Shown: positions 1 through 12,960 of the stretch, piece by piece
Layout of the letters: every line of letters begins with the position of its first letter
Numbering within the stretch: position 1 is the first letter of the stretch
Origin: Vicia villosa
Lineage: Eukaryota; Streptophyta; Magnoliopsida; Fabales; Fabaceae
Reading direction: 5' to 3'
Assembly (NCBI RefSeq): GCF_029867415.1
Contig: NW_026705306.1
Span: forward strand, 186,001-250,000
DNA: 64,000 nt
Position numbers and translations under genes: made by a program
The notes under the pieces: generated by a model
The model's input: only the letters and a program-made list of their open reading frames with translations
What the model was told of the DNA's origin: nothing
The model's database searches: none

Positions 1-1522
1 TTATTTATTTGGGCTCACATACTCAATTTGGGGTCCTAACAATGTCGTTCTTTGAAATACAGACTTGTCCTGAAGTATGATTTCAAATATTTGCCCCTAT
101 AAATAGACTTTATCCTCCCCATTTGCATTTTCTCCAAGTGTGTGTTTCCATTGTATTTGGAGTTTTTTTATCGGATAGGACAAGGGTCTTGTCGCATCTG
201 CAAATGGTTTTGTCTGAAGGTCCCTAGCTGCTTATTGTATAATGATTGATGAATGTGTGTTGTTGACAAACCTCCTTTTAGATCAAATGTTGAGTTTTCT
301 GCAAAATTGGTTACCACAAAAATAGTATGTCAAGGATGATATGTTAACATAAAAATATAACATATTTTCTCTGATTCTTGACATTGTCATATGGTGCATA
401 GTGTTGTCTTTGTTAACATGTAAGAACTCAGGAGCAAACCTTGCATTTCTAGCGACTTATTCGCTCTCCTCCTTAGCAATGAATAAAGCCAATGATATTC
501 CATTTATGTAGCACACAAACTTGCCTTTAAGGCTAAAGTCAGTCTGTTTTACAAAAACTCTTGCTAACTAACATTTCTTCGTAAATCAACATGCATTTTG
601 GTTTGATCAATGAGTTAAAGATTGAATATTTTATAGCGTTGTCATCATTATGCATCAATAGCACCATTGATACCATAAAATTGTCAAATATCTTTCTCAA
701 AATCTTGACTCCTCTTGTAATTTTACTAGCATCAACCAACTTGATTACTTTTCCCTACGTCATTACTTGTTGTGGACTAGTATCATCACCAACAAACATA
801 TATTCCCATTTACAATTACTCTTCCATTTGTATGAAAAACATGTTACTTTTATGCCAAAGGTCTTAGAGAAAAAGAATACTAAGAGTAGGATTACAACAC
901 ACAATGAGATTGTGGCCTTGCTACCTCGTTCTTGATCACAACTGAAGAAAGCAATGGTATGATGTCCATACGCAACCTTGAAATTTCAAGTGAATTCCCA
1001 TTATTTGAAGATAGCCAAAGTAAAACCCCAATTTACAAATTTGAAATACTCCTCGAGTGTAGTCACACCCATATCATAATCACATGTTTTTACTTTCATA
1101 GAGAGCTTATGAACTTGCCTCTCAAATTGATTGCACCGAAGGGGAACATGTGCATAATGTTTGAGGTGGAAACTTAGAAACTCTAAACACCATTTGTGTT
1201 TTTCCTCCATAGTGTCATTATTGTTAAGGTCCTTTATCTTTGCTTTCCGTTGTTTTATAGGAAGTACGCGCATTAAAGGGTGTAATGAAGATGTCGAACA
1301 CACAAAAAAAGCTTGCATGAAAGAAGACATTCTCATCAAAAGGATTTGTAAAGTCGTCAGCGTACGTATCTTGAGGGTTCCCAGAACACTATAAACGCGC
1401 ATAAGAGGAACTTGCAATGGCGAATTGTCTCGCATTATGAGTTGGTTGAGAAGAAATTTCCCCATTTAAGGCTATGTATCGAGTAATAGTGGCGACAACG
1501 CATGTCTGAGGGACTTACAACT
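1..1522. other. intergenic DNA with decayed reading frames
   Basis: No gene recognised. On the minus strand several short open stretches between about 440 and 1465 have protein-like composition (the longest is 1465 to 1001), but they are separated by stops and match no family I know. They could be a long-dead gene or transposon. No target-site duplication or terminal repeat is visible. Confidence 0.25.
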
Positions 1523-2110
1523 AGGTGTAGAAATAGGATGGGTCGAGATAGGCTTTGCCAAACCTAATCCTGGCCTGTAAAAAAACCCGAAGGCCTGGTT
1601 AGCTTGCATAAAAGTCTGTTTTAGACATATGTAAATAGACAATTAAAATAATGTTTAAATAAACTAACTAACTAACTAACTAAAATACCAAGAGACTAAA
1701 AATTTATTTGCAATGACTTATTTTAACTTACCTAATAGCATAAGTTATGTGAGACTATTTATTTAATAGAACTTATGAAAATAATGTTCACCAGGTGTTT
1801 TCATCTTATTTTCACAAGTTCTTCAAGATAACCAAGTTTTATTTATGTATTTTCAAATTACAAAACATAACACAGTGATAATAAAAAATTATTCATATTA
1901 ATTTAAATAGACCGGCCGAATATGAATTAGATTGGATAATATGAACCCTCCTTAAATCAGGACATTTGGGTTTCTTTTTTCCTAAACCCAACTGTTATAC
2001 ATATTGAATTGGGTCAAGTCTCTATGTTTTTTTTTTCTGTCCAAATTATAAAAGTCATCAAACAAAAATTAACACGAGTTTGGCCCATTAGGTTTAAAGA
2101 TCTAGAAAAC
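1523..2110. repeat. probable short hAT-like repeat remnant
   Basis: The left end reads AGGTGTAGAAATAGGATGGG followed by text rich in GGCCT/AGGCC words. The right part carries a related inverted word (TTGGCCCATTAGG). This layout is common in non-autonomous legume repeats, but I cannot fix the ends or a duplication, so the limits are approximate. Confidence 0.3.
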
Positions 2111-3775
2111 TCATAAAATCTCATTTTTTTACCTTGCCTTCTTTAGAATCTTCTCCCCTAATAATACGTCACCAGTTTGTTTGGTGTGCATACATTTTGA
2201 CCTTGCATAGAAAAATTCACTAATCACTTTATCATTTTCTCAATTCAAGAGTGTCTCAAGTTGTGAGGGATTTAATAGGATACTGTAATAGTTTATTTTT
2301 CTAAATCCGAGGAGTTTAGGAATTTGGATCTCCAAAGTGAAAGAATACAAATTTCTCCATATTTCGCTTTTCTATAGAGCTAGCCTTCGCTACTTCCTTG
2401 CAAGGTATTAGGTCGTCAGAAAACAAAACCATAATCGTCTTCATATCCTTGGCAGCTTCATCGAGGGCATCATAAGAAATCCAGTAACTTTTGGCACATT
2501 CAAAGAAATATTCTAAAGACCAAAATCTCTGCCTCCATTCCATACAACCAAGTCGCCCATTAGAAATAGGACAAACAACACAAAACTCTTCATGAGGGAG
2601 AGAAGAAATAAGTTTATGTAGAAAGCAATTAATCTTAAATTGTTTCCAACTGTCAATGAAGAATTTGAAGACTCGGTTTTCAATGTGACAGGGGAAACAA
2701 GCCCATGATCAACACCACCCTTCAAAGCGGAACACAATTAAAAATGATATAAGAAATGATCTCGAGAAGCCAAACCCTCTCTCCCCTGGTATTCATACCA
2801 GTGTTGAAATACTCATATGAAGCCCTAGACAAAAGGATGGTATTATGAAGGGTGAATACGAGGGTGTTCCAGAACCTCCTTCTCGAAAGGGGTTAGAGGA
2901 AGACGAACACCTAAATCCTGGAAAATATAGACATAAAAAGGGACAAAACACCCTTGGAACTTGTGAAGTATCTTTTTTTTTTCCGGCCGAAACCAGTGTG
3001 ATTTTCCAATTGGAAGAAACTACTATTTCTAAAGAATCAAATGACATTTCCTTCCCCAAAATGAAAATAGACTCATGGACTAAATACGACAGTTCGACCT
3101 AAGAATAATCTTCTATTGCGATCACCGCCATCAGAACTGATGAGCCAAATGAGATTAATTTTTTTGGTAAATAGGGCAAAATGATATGGAGAAAATAGGC
3201 ATGTATGAAACAACTGCACCAGAAGAAATTGAGAGATAACGCATAAACTCTTGTAAGAAAAGCAATACGTAGATCAACGGTCTAGATTAAACAATCTGAG
3301 GGTAACACACTTCTTATCCCATCATTCCCCTCGAATGGTAAAAGCAATTGAGTAACCAACCTAGGTAAGGTAATCGATTCCTAACCTACGCGTCTAAGGT
3401 GATGTATTGACGATTTAGAAAAACAACAAATCAGGAACAAGGAAACATTAAACGCGTTCATCACTTTTGCAAAATACTTCAAACATCAATTTTCTAAGCA
3501 TTCGGGGTATATCTTCGCAATGACCGACTAAAGTGGCTAAAGACCTCCCAATTCCCTAGACTCCGGTAAGTCTTCGGGGCAACTGTTCTAGGCCGATCAT
3601 ATCTCTTTTAAATCCGATCACTACAAGATGTGATATCCTAGATCCAGACCAAGTATTCTCTAAGATTTCAGAATATCCTCCGGACCAGTGGAATCTCAGA
3701 AACGCAGAAGCAGCAGATCCCTACCTCCAACGCATCCAACGGTCCCTACATCCAACACATGGAAAGTAACGAGAC

Positions 3776-3778
<3 letters not shown>
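2111..3778. other. intergenic DNA, no recognised gene
   Basis: Minus-strand open stretches at 2543-2316, 2737-2513 and 3059-2793 lie in different frames. They resemble a decayed coding region but cannot be assigned. Nothing else is supported. Confidence 0.25.

Positions 3779-3842
<64 letters not shown>
3779..3842. repeat. compound microsatellite (TA)25(CA)7
   Basis: An uninterrupted TA run from 3779 to 3828 passes directly into a CA run from 3829 to 3842. It is a typical plant compound dinucleotide microsatellite and is expected to vary in length. Confidence 0.95.
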
Positions 3843-3843
<1 letters not shown>

Positions 3844-4369
3844 GATGACATTAGGTAACAAGTTTCAACACACAATTAAGTATCCTCTTTATCATTCGCA
3901 TATTGACTTGAGCGCTAGTGTGCTAACATTGCAGGTACATCCCACTGCCCCGCTGCCTCAAAAGCTCTCATCTACCGTAGCTTTTGGAACCTACACGTTT
4001 TTTGGTTCCAGAACAAAAAAATTGTAAATCCATTTTTCTTTTATATAATTTTTTCTTTGTTTTCTTTTGTCTAATTTTATCAAAAAAATTAAATAAAAAA
4101 TACTTCATTTACATAAAATAAAGTAATTTAATATCAAATTTAATTTTTTCAACTTAATACTCTCTTTATTCCTTTTATTTATTTTTTACTTTCTCCACAA
4201 TAAAAATAAAGCTAATAAATTTTGTTATTTTAAAATAATGATTCTTTTACTTATAATACTATTAACAATTTATTAAAATTTTAGTATATTTTAATTGTAA
4301 ATAATTAAAAAAGAAAAAACTATTTTCTTAAAATTTGAAATGATAGTTAAAAATACCCAAATTCTTTTA
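3843..4369. other. AT-rich intergenic DNA
   Basis: AT-rich DNA between the microsatellite and the MITE. No coding, RNA or repeat structure seen. Confidence 0.4.
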
Positions 4370-5202
4370 GGGTGTGTTTGGTTCGAGGTAGAGTGAGGGG
4401 AGGGTAGGGGATGGGAGAAAATATTTAAAATGAAATGTGTTTGGTTCAATTTTTAGGAGGGGAGGGGAGGGGAGGGGAGCAAAATCCCTCAAAATGACAC
4501 TTTTTGGAATCGGGGGGATTCGGAGGGGAGGGGAGGGGATCTGAGTTTTAATATTAATTTAATTAATATATTTACTAAAATATTCTCAGTTTTATTTTAT
4601 TATTTTAAAAATATTATTTTCTTTCATGTTCCTATTTTTTCTTTTGTGATTTTTTTTCTATTGCTTCCCATCAACTTATTATAATTATTCTTCACCTTCA
4701 ACTTATTTTTTATTTAATAAAAATTATAATTACTATAATTTTTTGTATTTTATCATAATTTATTTTATATATTCAAAAGTTGTTATCAACGGATAGTTTA
4801 TTTTGTGTCAAGAGTTATAATACGAATCAAGTGTACTCAATTTTTTTAATATTATGTGATAAGTTATGACTTTTTAATCACTCAGTTATACAAATATTAT
4901 TTCCAAGAAAATATTTATGAAATTTTTACAATTGAATATCATATCACCTATATAAAATTACAAGGATAAAATTGTAAATTATTATTAAAATCCTTCCCCT
5001 CCCCTCGTGAACCAAACACATTTTTAAACGAAATCCCTTCCCTCCTCTCCCCTCCCCTCGTTTGAACCAAACATATATATATAATTACAAAAAATCCCTC
5101 CCCTCCCCTTTCCTTCCCTCCATTAAAATCCCTCCCCTCCATTTCTCTTCCCTCCATTAAAATCCCTCACCTCCTCTCCCCTCATTTGAACCAAACATAC
5201 CC
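4370..5202. mobile_element. MITE, PIF/Harbinger type, about 833 bp
   Basis: The ends form a terminal inverted repeat: GGGTGTGTTTGGTTC on the left and GAACCAAACATACCC on the right. The trinucleotide TTA flanks both sides (4367-4369 and 5203-5205), the duplication made by PIF/Harbinger elements. Subterminal regions are GGGGA-rich on the left and TCCCC-rich on the right, so the arms can fold together. No transposase is encoded. The AT-rich centre carries no long reading frame. Confidence 0.75.
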
Positions 5203-5914
5203 TTAAAAAACACACTTAAAAAGAATGGAAAGATTAATAAGTATAGGTAAATTGTAAAAATAAAATAAAAATAGAAGGTAAATAAATGTGATGTAGCGAG
5301 AACTAAACGCGTTGTAAAAAAATCGCATTTATACGGTAAAACGGGAAAGATCCAAATGGAAAATTTAATAATGCAATAACACGCAAATTCAGCCTATAAA
5401 ATGGAGTATAGAAAAATTAAAAAGATTATTTTAATAAATGTCGGAAAATTAAAATGTCCTTATTATTGGATTAGCAGGTGCTGTCAGTAGGGTGAGTTGG
5501 ATTTTTCAGACCAAAAACGGATGACGATAAATAAACAGAATAAACAAGTTTCTCTAACTATTAGCCCTGGCCAAACGCACACGGTGCCTCTAATCTCATC
5601 ACAATCAATTAATTTATTTTTTAAATTTAACCATTTTATGACAAACAGTTTGGGTAAAAAAAAGGATAATTAGCTTATAGTATGAAGTAAAGTAAAAAAA
5701 AGCTTATATGGAATAAGACCTAATTTTGTCCTAATTTACTTTTTTTTCCCTTCCTTTTCTTATTTAAATTAAACCCATCATTATCATTATACTATCATTA
5801 TAATATTATTATTTACTAATAATTGATTAAAAACTTGATTCCAATACAAATTTCAAACTAATCGCGTCATTGAAATTATCACCACTTTATAAAACAGTCA
5901 CAGACCTTTTCTTT
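5203..5914. other. upstream region of the VAMP gene
   Basis: AT-rich DNA between the MITE and the pyrimidine-rich leader of the VAMP gene. It presumably holds upstream regulatory sequence, but no particular element can be assigned. Confidence 0.4.
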
Positions 5915-6073
5915 TTTCTCACTCTTTCTCTCTCTCTCTCTATAAACCCTCTCTCTCTATCTCTAGAAAAGAAAAGAGAAAGAAAAGGTTGGAGAGAATA
6001 TAGCAAACTCCAAAAGCATCATCAACACCACATCACAAGAAACCGTTTGTTCGATAGATCTGTGGAGAAGAAG
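5915..6073 (+). promoter_or_regulatory. core promoter and 5' leader of VAMP72 gene
   Basis: A CT-repeat (Y-patch) tract runs from about 5915 to 5965 and contains a TATA-like TATAAACC at 5941-5948. CT-rich leaders next to the start site are typical of broadly expressed plant genes. The leader ends at the ATG at 6074. The transcription start is inferred, not seen. Confidence 0.5.
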
Positions 6074-9000
6074 ATGGGACAGAATCAAAGATCTCTGATC
6101 TACGCGTTCGTTTCTCGAGGAAGCGTTCTTCTCTCCGAGTACACCGAATTCAGCGGAAATTTCAATTCCATCGCGTTTCAGTGCCTTCAGAAGCTTCCAG
6201 CTTCTAACAACAAATTCACCTACAACTGTGATGGCCACACCTTCAATTACCTCGTCGATAATGGATACAGTTCGTACTTTTCACTTTTTTTTTTCATCTT
6301 AATCTTATTCTCAATTCATTTCATTTCCGATCTAACGAAAACCTAGTTCTAAATTCGATTTCATGAACAAATTAGTAACCTAGATATTAGTTATATCAGT
6401 ATTTTGACGCTATTTGACTATAAAATTGATATTAGGTTAGCGTTGTTCTTCAGTGATTTTTGTGTTTTATATGCTTATTAATTAATTAATTAATTAATTA
6501 TCTAGAGATTAATTTAAAATTAGGTTCTGGCGTTTGAAGAGTAGAGTAATTTATAGTACTCATTTTATTTGTATGGATTTTGGTGTTTTTGTAGCGTATT
6601 GTGTTGTTGCGGATGAATCGGTTGGAAGACAAGTGCCTGTGGCTTTTCTGGAGCGTGTGAAGGATGATTTTGTTGCGAAATATGGCGGTGGGAAGGCTTC
6701 TACAGCTGCACCTAACAGTCTTAATAAGGAATTTGGGTATTGAGTTTTTGTTTTATGAGTTTGATGATTGAGGATTTGTTTTGTGACTGTGTTGTTTAAT
6801 GGAAGTTTATGTGCTTTGATGTTTGCTTGTGGCAGGCCTAAGTTGAAGGAACATATGCAGTACTGTGTTGATCATCCTGAGGAGGTGAGCAAGCTTGCTA
6901 AGGTGAAAGCTCAGGTTTCTGAAGTCAAAGGTGTCATGATGGAGAATATTGAAAAGGTACGGGCTACATATTATGCTTTGTAGTCATTCACTTTGGCTTT
7001 GAGGATTATATACAACGGAAGCTGAATGGATCTAAATCTAATTGATTTGTGATTTTAGAAATCTTAAACTCAAAAGTCCGGCTTTGTTCTGGATTACCTC
7101 TGGAATATGGCCTCTCTACCGAATCTTTGGTCATTCTGTTCTATTTTCTTTCATTAATTAGGATGACTTTAAGTATAAAATGGAAATTGATATAGTGAAT
7201 TGCACAATAACTACAAAATAGGTATATATAAATTCTTACTCTTTCAGTATATCATTGCGTATTAGAGTTTGACCTAACTCGTCCTTACAAAACCGGTTGG
7301 TAAGGTGAGGAGTGTCCCTCTATATATATACTCTTTCAATGCTCTATCTCTAGCCAATGTGGGACTTTAGGATCTTCCTAATACACCCCCTCACGCCCAG
7401 CACTCTTTTGGGCTTGGTGCGTGGATATTAATGGTGGGCGGCCCATGGTCCGATCGATAGGCTCTGATACCATATTAGAGTTTGACCTAACTCATCCTTA
7501 CAAAACCGGTTGGTAAGGTGAGGAGTGTCCCTCTATATATACTCTTTCAATGCTCTATCTCTAGCCAATGTGGGACTTTAGGATCTTCCTAATATTGCGC
7601 GTGTAAGTTAAATATGTTAGGCTTAAATATATTTTTGGTCATTGTTAAATGAGGAAACTCTTTCTTCATTTCTCATCCTTGCAAAATTTGACAATAATGT
7701 TTTTTGGTTTCAAATGACACCTATTAATGGTTGTCGTGTCATGTTCGCATAAAGTAATTGTTAAGGACCAAGAAACAACAATGTTAGAGGGATAAAAATC
7801 AAAGAAAATAATTTATGTGGACCTAAACTTTAATTCACCCGGTTTACGGAGACGTCCCAAAATACTTTTAAAATTTGGAAGGATAAAAATTCAAGATTTT
7901 TTATGCATTGGCCAAAATCATAATTTGCTTGTTTTATAAAGATCAAACACATTGTTAACCCAATATATTATATAATTTTACACCTTTTACTTATGAAAGG
8001 ATTTTGCCATGTGTTAAACTTATGCACTGTAAAATTTTCACCAACCTCCCAATTCTAGATAAATTGCGATTTTGAAAAATTAGATTGAGTGTACTTTTTT
8101 TTTTAAGATGGCAAATGTTTGTAAATTGTAATTAGTTGTTCAAAAACAAGGTAATCAAAATTAAACCGGACATCAAATTGGTGTAGGTACCAATTATGGT
8201 TCAAAGATTCAACCTGATTGAACCGGGATTGGACCAGTATTACTTAAACATAATTTTTACACTCTAATATATTACTTTTTATAATCACATTTTTGGACCA
8301 TTAAAATATTCATTTTTTACTTAAATATAATGAATGTTTAAGAGAGTAATAGAGTAATATCATTTCTTCCGCAACTTTTTTTCTTTGATTTTGTCTCTTT
8401 AATTCTGGTTGTATATTATACATATGTTTATTATTGTTCCAATCCACGGATACAATATCTATTTATTTTTTAAAATGAAGTGTGCAACGTTGATTGAATG
8501 TGCCATTTTGATTATTCCATCCCTCCAATCTCATTATTCTAAAACAAGGCTACACTTCACATAAACCTCTACTCATTCTGAACTCCTTTTTGTATTCCAG
8601 TACTCTTTTAATTCTTCTGATACAGTTGCTTCATACAGTCCCTTTTTCTCTGCTATTGTACTTTTGAAACATATGCTTGATGCAGTCATTTTTTGGGATC
8701 TCAAAGTCTAAGAGTGGAAGGACGGCATTATCTTAAAACATTATTTTCTATAATATATTACTCATCACATGAAATTATTATTCTATGTCCACGAACAGCA
8801 TGTGATAGTGTTTATTTGGAACACAGTATTATGACTCATGAGTGTTTTTGGTTACTTTTGTTTTTTGATTTTGATTAGCTCCTAAATAAGCTGATATTGG
8901 GACTCGGTTATGACTTATGGTTATGATTTTGTATAGTAAGAAGTTGAGGCTTTGTTTGGTCATGTTGTGCACCATTTATCATTTATATGATGTATTTTAA

Positions 9001-11104
9001 GCTATTTTCATTGAATCTTCAAATTGCACTAACTGATACGATTCATGGTTTGAAGTTTAGCTTGGCTATTCATGATTCAATATCTTATTTTTTGTTATAA
9101 AATTGTATAGCACTCATAATCAATGCTTTTGGGGAGATTTCTTTTTCATAAACGTTTTGGACTTGAACATGTGAGCTATGTTTTGGCCAGACATGCAATA
9201 AATTTCTTTGCACGAAAAGCAATAAATATGAGGGTTCATATCTGATCCTGAAGTTATATTAAATGTAAGACCTAAAATGGTTTTTTTTTAATGATCAATT
9301 GGTTGACCTACCTAACTTGGGAAAAGGAAGGTTAACAATGACTAGGGTTCAAGAGGAGCACAAAAAATTAACCGACTATTTGTTCAATTGTTCTCTTGCC
9401 AGTATTTTTATTTAAGTAGAAAGAAGTTATTATATTAGAAATCATTTTGAAGAACCATAGCTTCTTTTTTGTAAATAACAAATATTAGACTACTATTTTA
9501 ATAGCTAATGAAGCTGTGGGTGGTGTCACTTTTTGAAAAAAAGTGTATAGCTTAATTGTTAGGTTGGGTTTTACAGAAGCTTGTGATCAGTGAGTTGAGG
9601 TTTTATAAGTTTCTTAACATATTGTACCTTGATTCTAAGTGGAGAGAAAGTGGATTCCTCTGGCTGCATTTTTTATAGTTTTGCATGGTGAGCCAAGGCT
9701 TGCTTTTTAATGGACCCTTGATGGAGCTAGGCTAGGATAACTTCTATCTCCTTCTTCAAGTGCTGTTAATGGGGGACCTACCATCTTTTGGCTCATTGTG
9801 TAATTCATTGTAGTTCTATTTTCTGATTTTCACTTAGTTTATGCTTCTGAATTCCATGTTAAAGTTGTGATCATTTGATTCAATGCTTCCGTATGTAGCC
9901 ATAGCCAGTAGGCTGTAATGAATTGGGTTTGGTTCAGAAAAAGATTGTTGAATTAAGGATGCCTTCTGGAATTGTTTCATTTATCCTTAATTTCTATCTG
10001 GCTATCACTTGCATTAAATTAGTGTAGCTATAAGTAATATGGCTGAGCTAACAACAATGATCACTGAGTTCTCATGATTTTTTTCTTGCTGAGAATGTAT
10101 TAAATTTAGATAGATTTTAGGGAAGTTTTGAAGGCATCTCTTCTTTCATGATAGTACATGTTACTTCTATTTCTGTTATGCGTGGCTTGAGTTGTGCTTT
10201 GCTTGCTGATTATAACATTTCAATTTAAATTCTCTACTGGACCAGAAACCAAATTATATTGAAAACAAAGATATATCTGTTGTATTCAATTGTTCTACAA
10301 CTATCAAATATTTACTCTGCATTTTTGTTGACATTACAATTTTGTGCATTTCAATGACATATTGAAGGAGTGAATGTCTGTCTATTACTTATACCACATG
10401 TATGATATTGAAAAGGTGGTAGATATATCACAGATATACATGTCAGAAGAAAAGCAGAGAGAAAAACTAGTCAAGTTTTTGGCATCTGTGATATCCTAAT
10501 CTTCCATGTCTGCAATCCTTATTAGATGTCTAATTATATTGACATGTTTGAAACTTAATGTAGGTTCTGGACAGGGGGGAAAAGATAGAGCTTTTGGTTG
10601 ACAAGACTGAGAACCTTCATCACCAGGTTAGTAATTGTGTGATTGGAATGTCTCAAACTTAAGCATCAGTACTTGGGTTTTTCATGTCAACAACTATTTT
10701 CATTCTAATTCCTTAAGCATTTTTTACGATGATTGATGGCATGGAGTGTAATGATAAGATCTACCTATTCCTCCATCCAACATAAAAGATAAAGAGTTGA
10801 AGGGGTGGTAAAAGAAACACTACCTATTTTTTCAAATCAATTTGTTTTCTCAGTTGCTGTGTCCATATAAAAGATAGAGAGTTGAGGGGGTGGTAAAAGA
10901 AACAATACCTATTTTTTCAAATTGATTTGTTTTCTCAGTTGCTGTGTACTGTTTTTGATGCAGGCACAAGACTTCAGGAACTCAGGGACCAAAATCCGCA
11001 GAAAAATGTGGCTTCAAAATATGAAGATAAAGCTGATTGTACTGGCAATTTTGATAGCCTTGATCCTCGTAATTGTCCTCCCAATCGTTCTTCGGAATAA
11101 ATAA
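6074..11104 (+). CDS. VAMP72: VAMP72-family R-SNARE (longin-type synaptobrevin), five exons
   Basis: Exons 6074-6269, 6595-6736, 6836-6956, 10564-10626 and 10964-11104 join, all with GT-AG introns, into a 220-residue protein, the usual family length. Residues 1 to about 125 are the longin domain ([10 protein letters not shown] near the start, [14 protein letters not shown] at 48-61). The SNARE coiled coil runs from about 131 to 190 with the zero-layer arginine at R157 (VLDRGEK). A C-terminal membrane anchor spans about 196-217. Plant VAMP72 proteins sit on secretory vesicles and the plasma membrane and pair with SYP1-type Qa-SNAREs in secretion, cell-plate formation and defence. The reading frame is clean. 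The short tail after the anchor (RNK) replaces the cysteine-containing tail of some relatives. Intron 3 (3607 bp) carries a TRIM element. VAMP721, 722 or 726 orthology cannot be decided by eye. Confidence 0.95.
7260..7594 (-). mobile_element. complete TRIM retrotransposon in VAMP intron 3
   Basis: Two direct repeats, 7260-7383 and 7473-7594, differ by only a few bases and begin and end TATTAG...CTAATA. The 89 bp between them ends at 7461-7472 with the reverse complement of TGGTATCAGAGC, the initiator-methionine tRNA primer-binding site, so the element lies on the minus strand. The host duplication TTGCG flanks it exactly (7255-7259 and 7595-7599). At 335 bp with no coding capacity it fits terminal-repeat retrotransposons in miniature. 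Confidence 0.92.
7600..10563 (+). other. remainder of VAMP intron 3
   Basis: AT-rich intron without recognisable coding, RNA or further complete mobile elements. It is long for this gene family, and only part of the excess is explained by the TRIM. Confidence 0.5.
10782..10951 (+). repeat. 85-bp tandem duplication in VAMP intron 4
   Basis: Two copies, 10782-10866 and 10867-10951, are nearly identical. Each includes a pyrimidine-rich TTTGTTTTCTCAG, so the duplication created an extra acceptor-like CAG upstream of the true acceptor at 10961-10963. Confidence 0.85.
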
Positions 11105-11952
11105 ACGCCACTCTCCTAGACATTTATCTTGTTATTTCGACTTTCTTGTGATTATATATATGATATGATGAGGAAAGATACCAGGTTTATGGCATGATTT
11201 TGTATGTAGTCAAGATATTAACCTGTATACCGTTTACCTTTAAGCTTTTACAGTATGATGATGATATATGAATGATTTTATATGCTTTTTTTTGCCTGTC
11301 TATTGTAGTTCAATTTCAGTTCATCTGATCCATCTTATTATTATTCATTCAATTTAAGTTCCTTGTTTGTCCCCTTGATTATGAATGTTTTCACGAGGAC
11401 AAAAAAAAAGTCTTCAAATATTAAGGATTTAGGGCATGCTTGATAAGATTTTGATTTTTTAAATAATCTTTTGCAAGTTAGTTTTAAATATAAAAACTAT
11501 GTTAAAGAATAAAAACTTAAAAAAATCTGTTTGGTAATTTTAATGTTAAAAATGGGAGATTAAAATACTTTAAAGTGGGAAATTAAAAAGTAAATTACAT
11601 AAAATGTTTTTTTCCACATATTTCACTTTTTCCTTAATTACAATATCTTGACTTTCAATTCGATATTTATTTAAATTTCATACTCCCTCAAGTCACTTCT
11701 AAGAAAATTATTACTAGTATGAAACTAGTCACTGTAATCAGAAAATTATTATTAGTATTCATCAAAGAAATCACACTATTATTTAGAAGATTTTAAAAAT
11801 ATTTTATGTAATTTTAAAAGTAATTTTTATTTTTTGGAGATGCATCTTCGGAGAAAATTTGTTACCGTTACAATAATAAGTTAATGAAACACAAGCACTA
11901 AAAGATCAAAAAGTGTTACCATTAAAAGTGTGATAGTGTCTGTCACCTACCT
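11105..11952. other. 3' flank of VAMP gene and AT-rich spacer
   Basis: 3' untranslated region of the VAMP gene followed by AT-rich DNA. No gene seen. Confidence 0.4.
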
Positions 11953-12960
11953 GCTTCGTCTTCCACATACAATCTTCAGATAACTTAAGATGCAAATAAA
12001 TCAAACAAACGGTCCCCAGTTGTATTCATGAATCCGCTCAAAGTCCTTGAAGTACCGCAGGTAGATGACATTCACGTAAGTGACACTCTTGTTCACAAAA
12101 ATGACAATGCCAACCAAATACAACAGGTATGCTCTCATAGCGCACACTCTATGCTGCACTACCTGCTTATAATCACGAGTAGCTGTGCTCTAAGTAGCTC
12201 ATCAGTAAACATCTTTGTCAAAAAGCTAAACCTAGCACCAGTCCCTCGGGTGAAATCAAACTCCTGCAAGGCAGCCTCTGGGTTAACTCCTAGATATTCT
12301 ACCATCAACTCCAGCCCCTCGTCTTTGTTAATCTTCCCACGATCTAAAATCTCCCTCTAACCATAAGATGCAGCAGACACACGACATTGTTTAGTGTGAT
12401 AGACATTTCATCATGTGATAGATGAAATAATAACGTCTCCGTGTGCCATCTCTCTACAAACGTATTAAGCATATCATGGTTAACTGTAACATAATCGGTC
12501 TTGCACAAGTCTCGCACCCCAGTTAGTTGCAAAACTTCCTAAAACCATAAGTCATTAGGCTGAGGTAGGCCAGTAATCTTCTACCCATGGTTGATGATTT
12601 TTAGCGGATCACGTTCCTGCATACATAATTTAATAAGAATGAATATAGTAAACATAATTTAATATTACAATAAACACAGGTTAAAAATAATGAATCCAAC
12701 GATGATAAGTATGACGGGCCTCCTCCAAACCCTTGAGGTGCCTTCTGGGCTTGGAATGCCTCAGGTGTTGCCGCTGTCTCTTGGGCCTGAGACGCCTCAG
12801 GTGCCCCTAGTGTATGAGGTAGCTCAGGTACTCGGGCACCTCTGTTGTCTCGGGTGCCTGAATAGGTGAACTCTGTAGTCTACAGGAAGATAGGGGCACT
12901 GATGCATGAGGAGGGGCCCTCGCCTCCATCGGGAAAAGGAAGAAGAGGGCGTACATGAGT
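11953..12960 (-). pseudogene. plant mobile domain (MAIN-like) pseudogene
   Basis: Read on the minus strand, 12616-11953 gives the aminotransferase-like plant mobile domain: LQLTGVRDLC, then FVERWHTETLLFHL, then EMSITLNNVVCLLHL, then YLVGIVIFVNKSVTYVNVIY, then RIHEYNWG and CMWKTKQV. The gene is broken. Two in-frame TAG stops lie near 12580 and 12540, one frameshift follows VRGRF near 12350 and another follows EYNWG near 12012. Acceptor-like CAG (about 12617) and donor-like GT (about 11952) bound the exon. Upstream, 12960-12715 is a compositionally biased Ala/Pro/Glu/Gln stretch common before this domain. Intact family members are nuclear proteins related to transposon-borne domains, so this may be a host gene copy or a transposon passenger. 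Confidence 0.8.
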
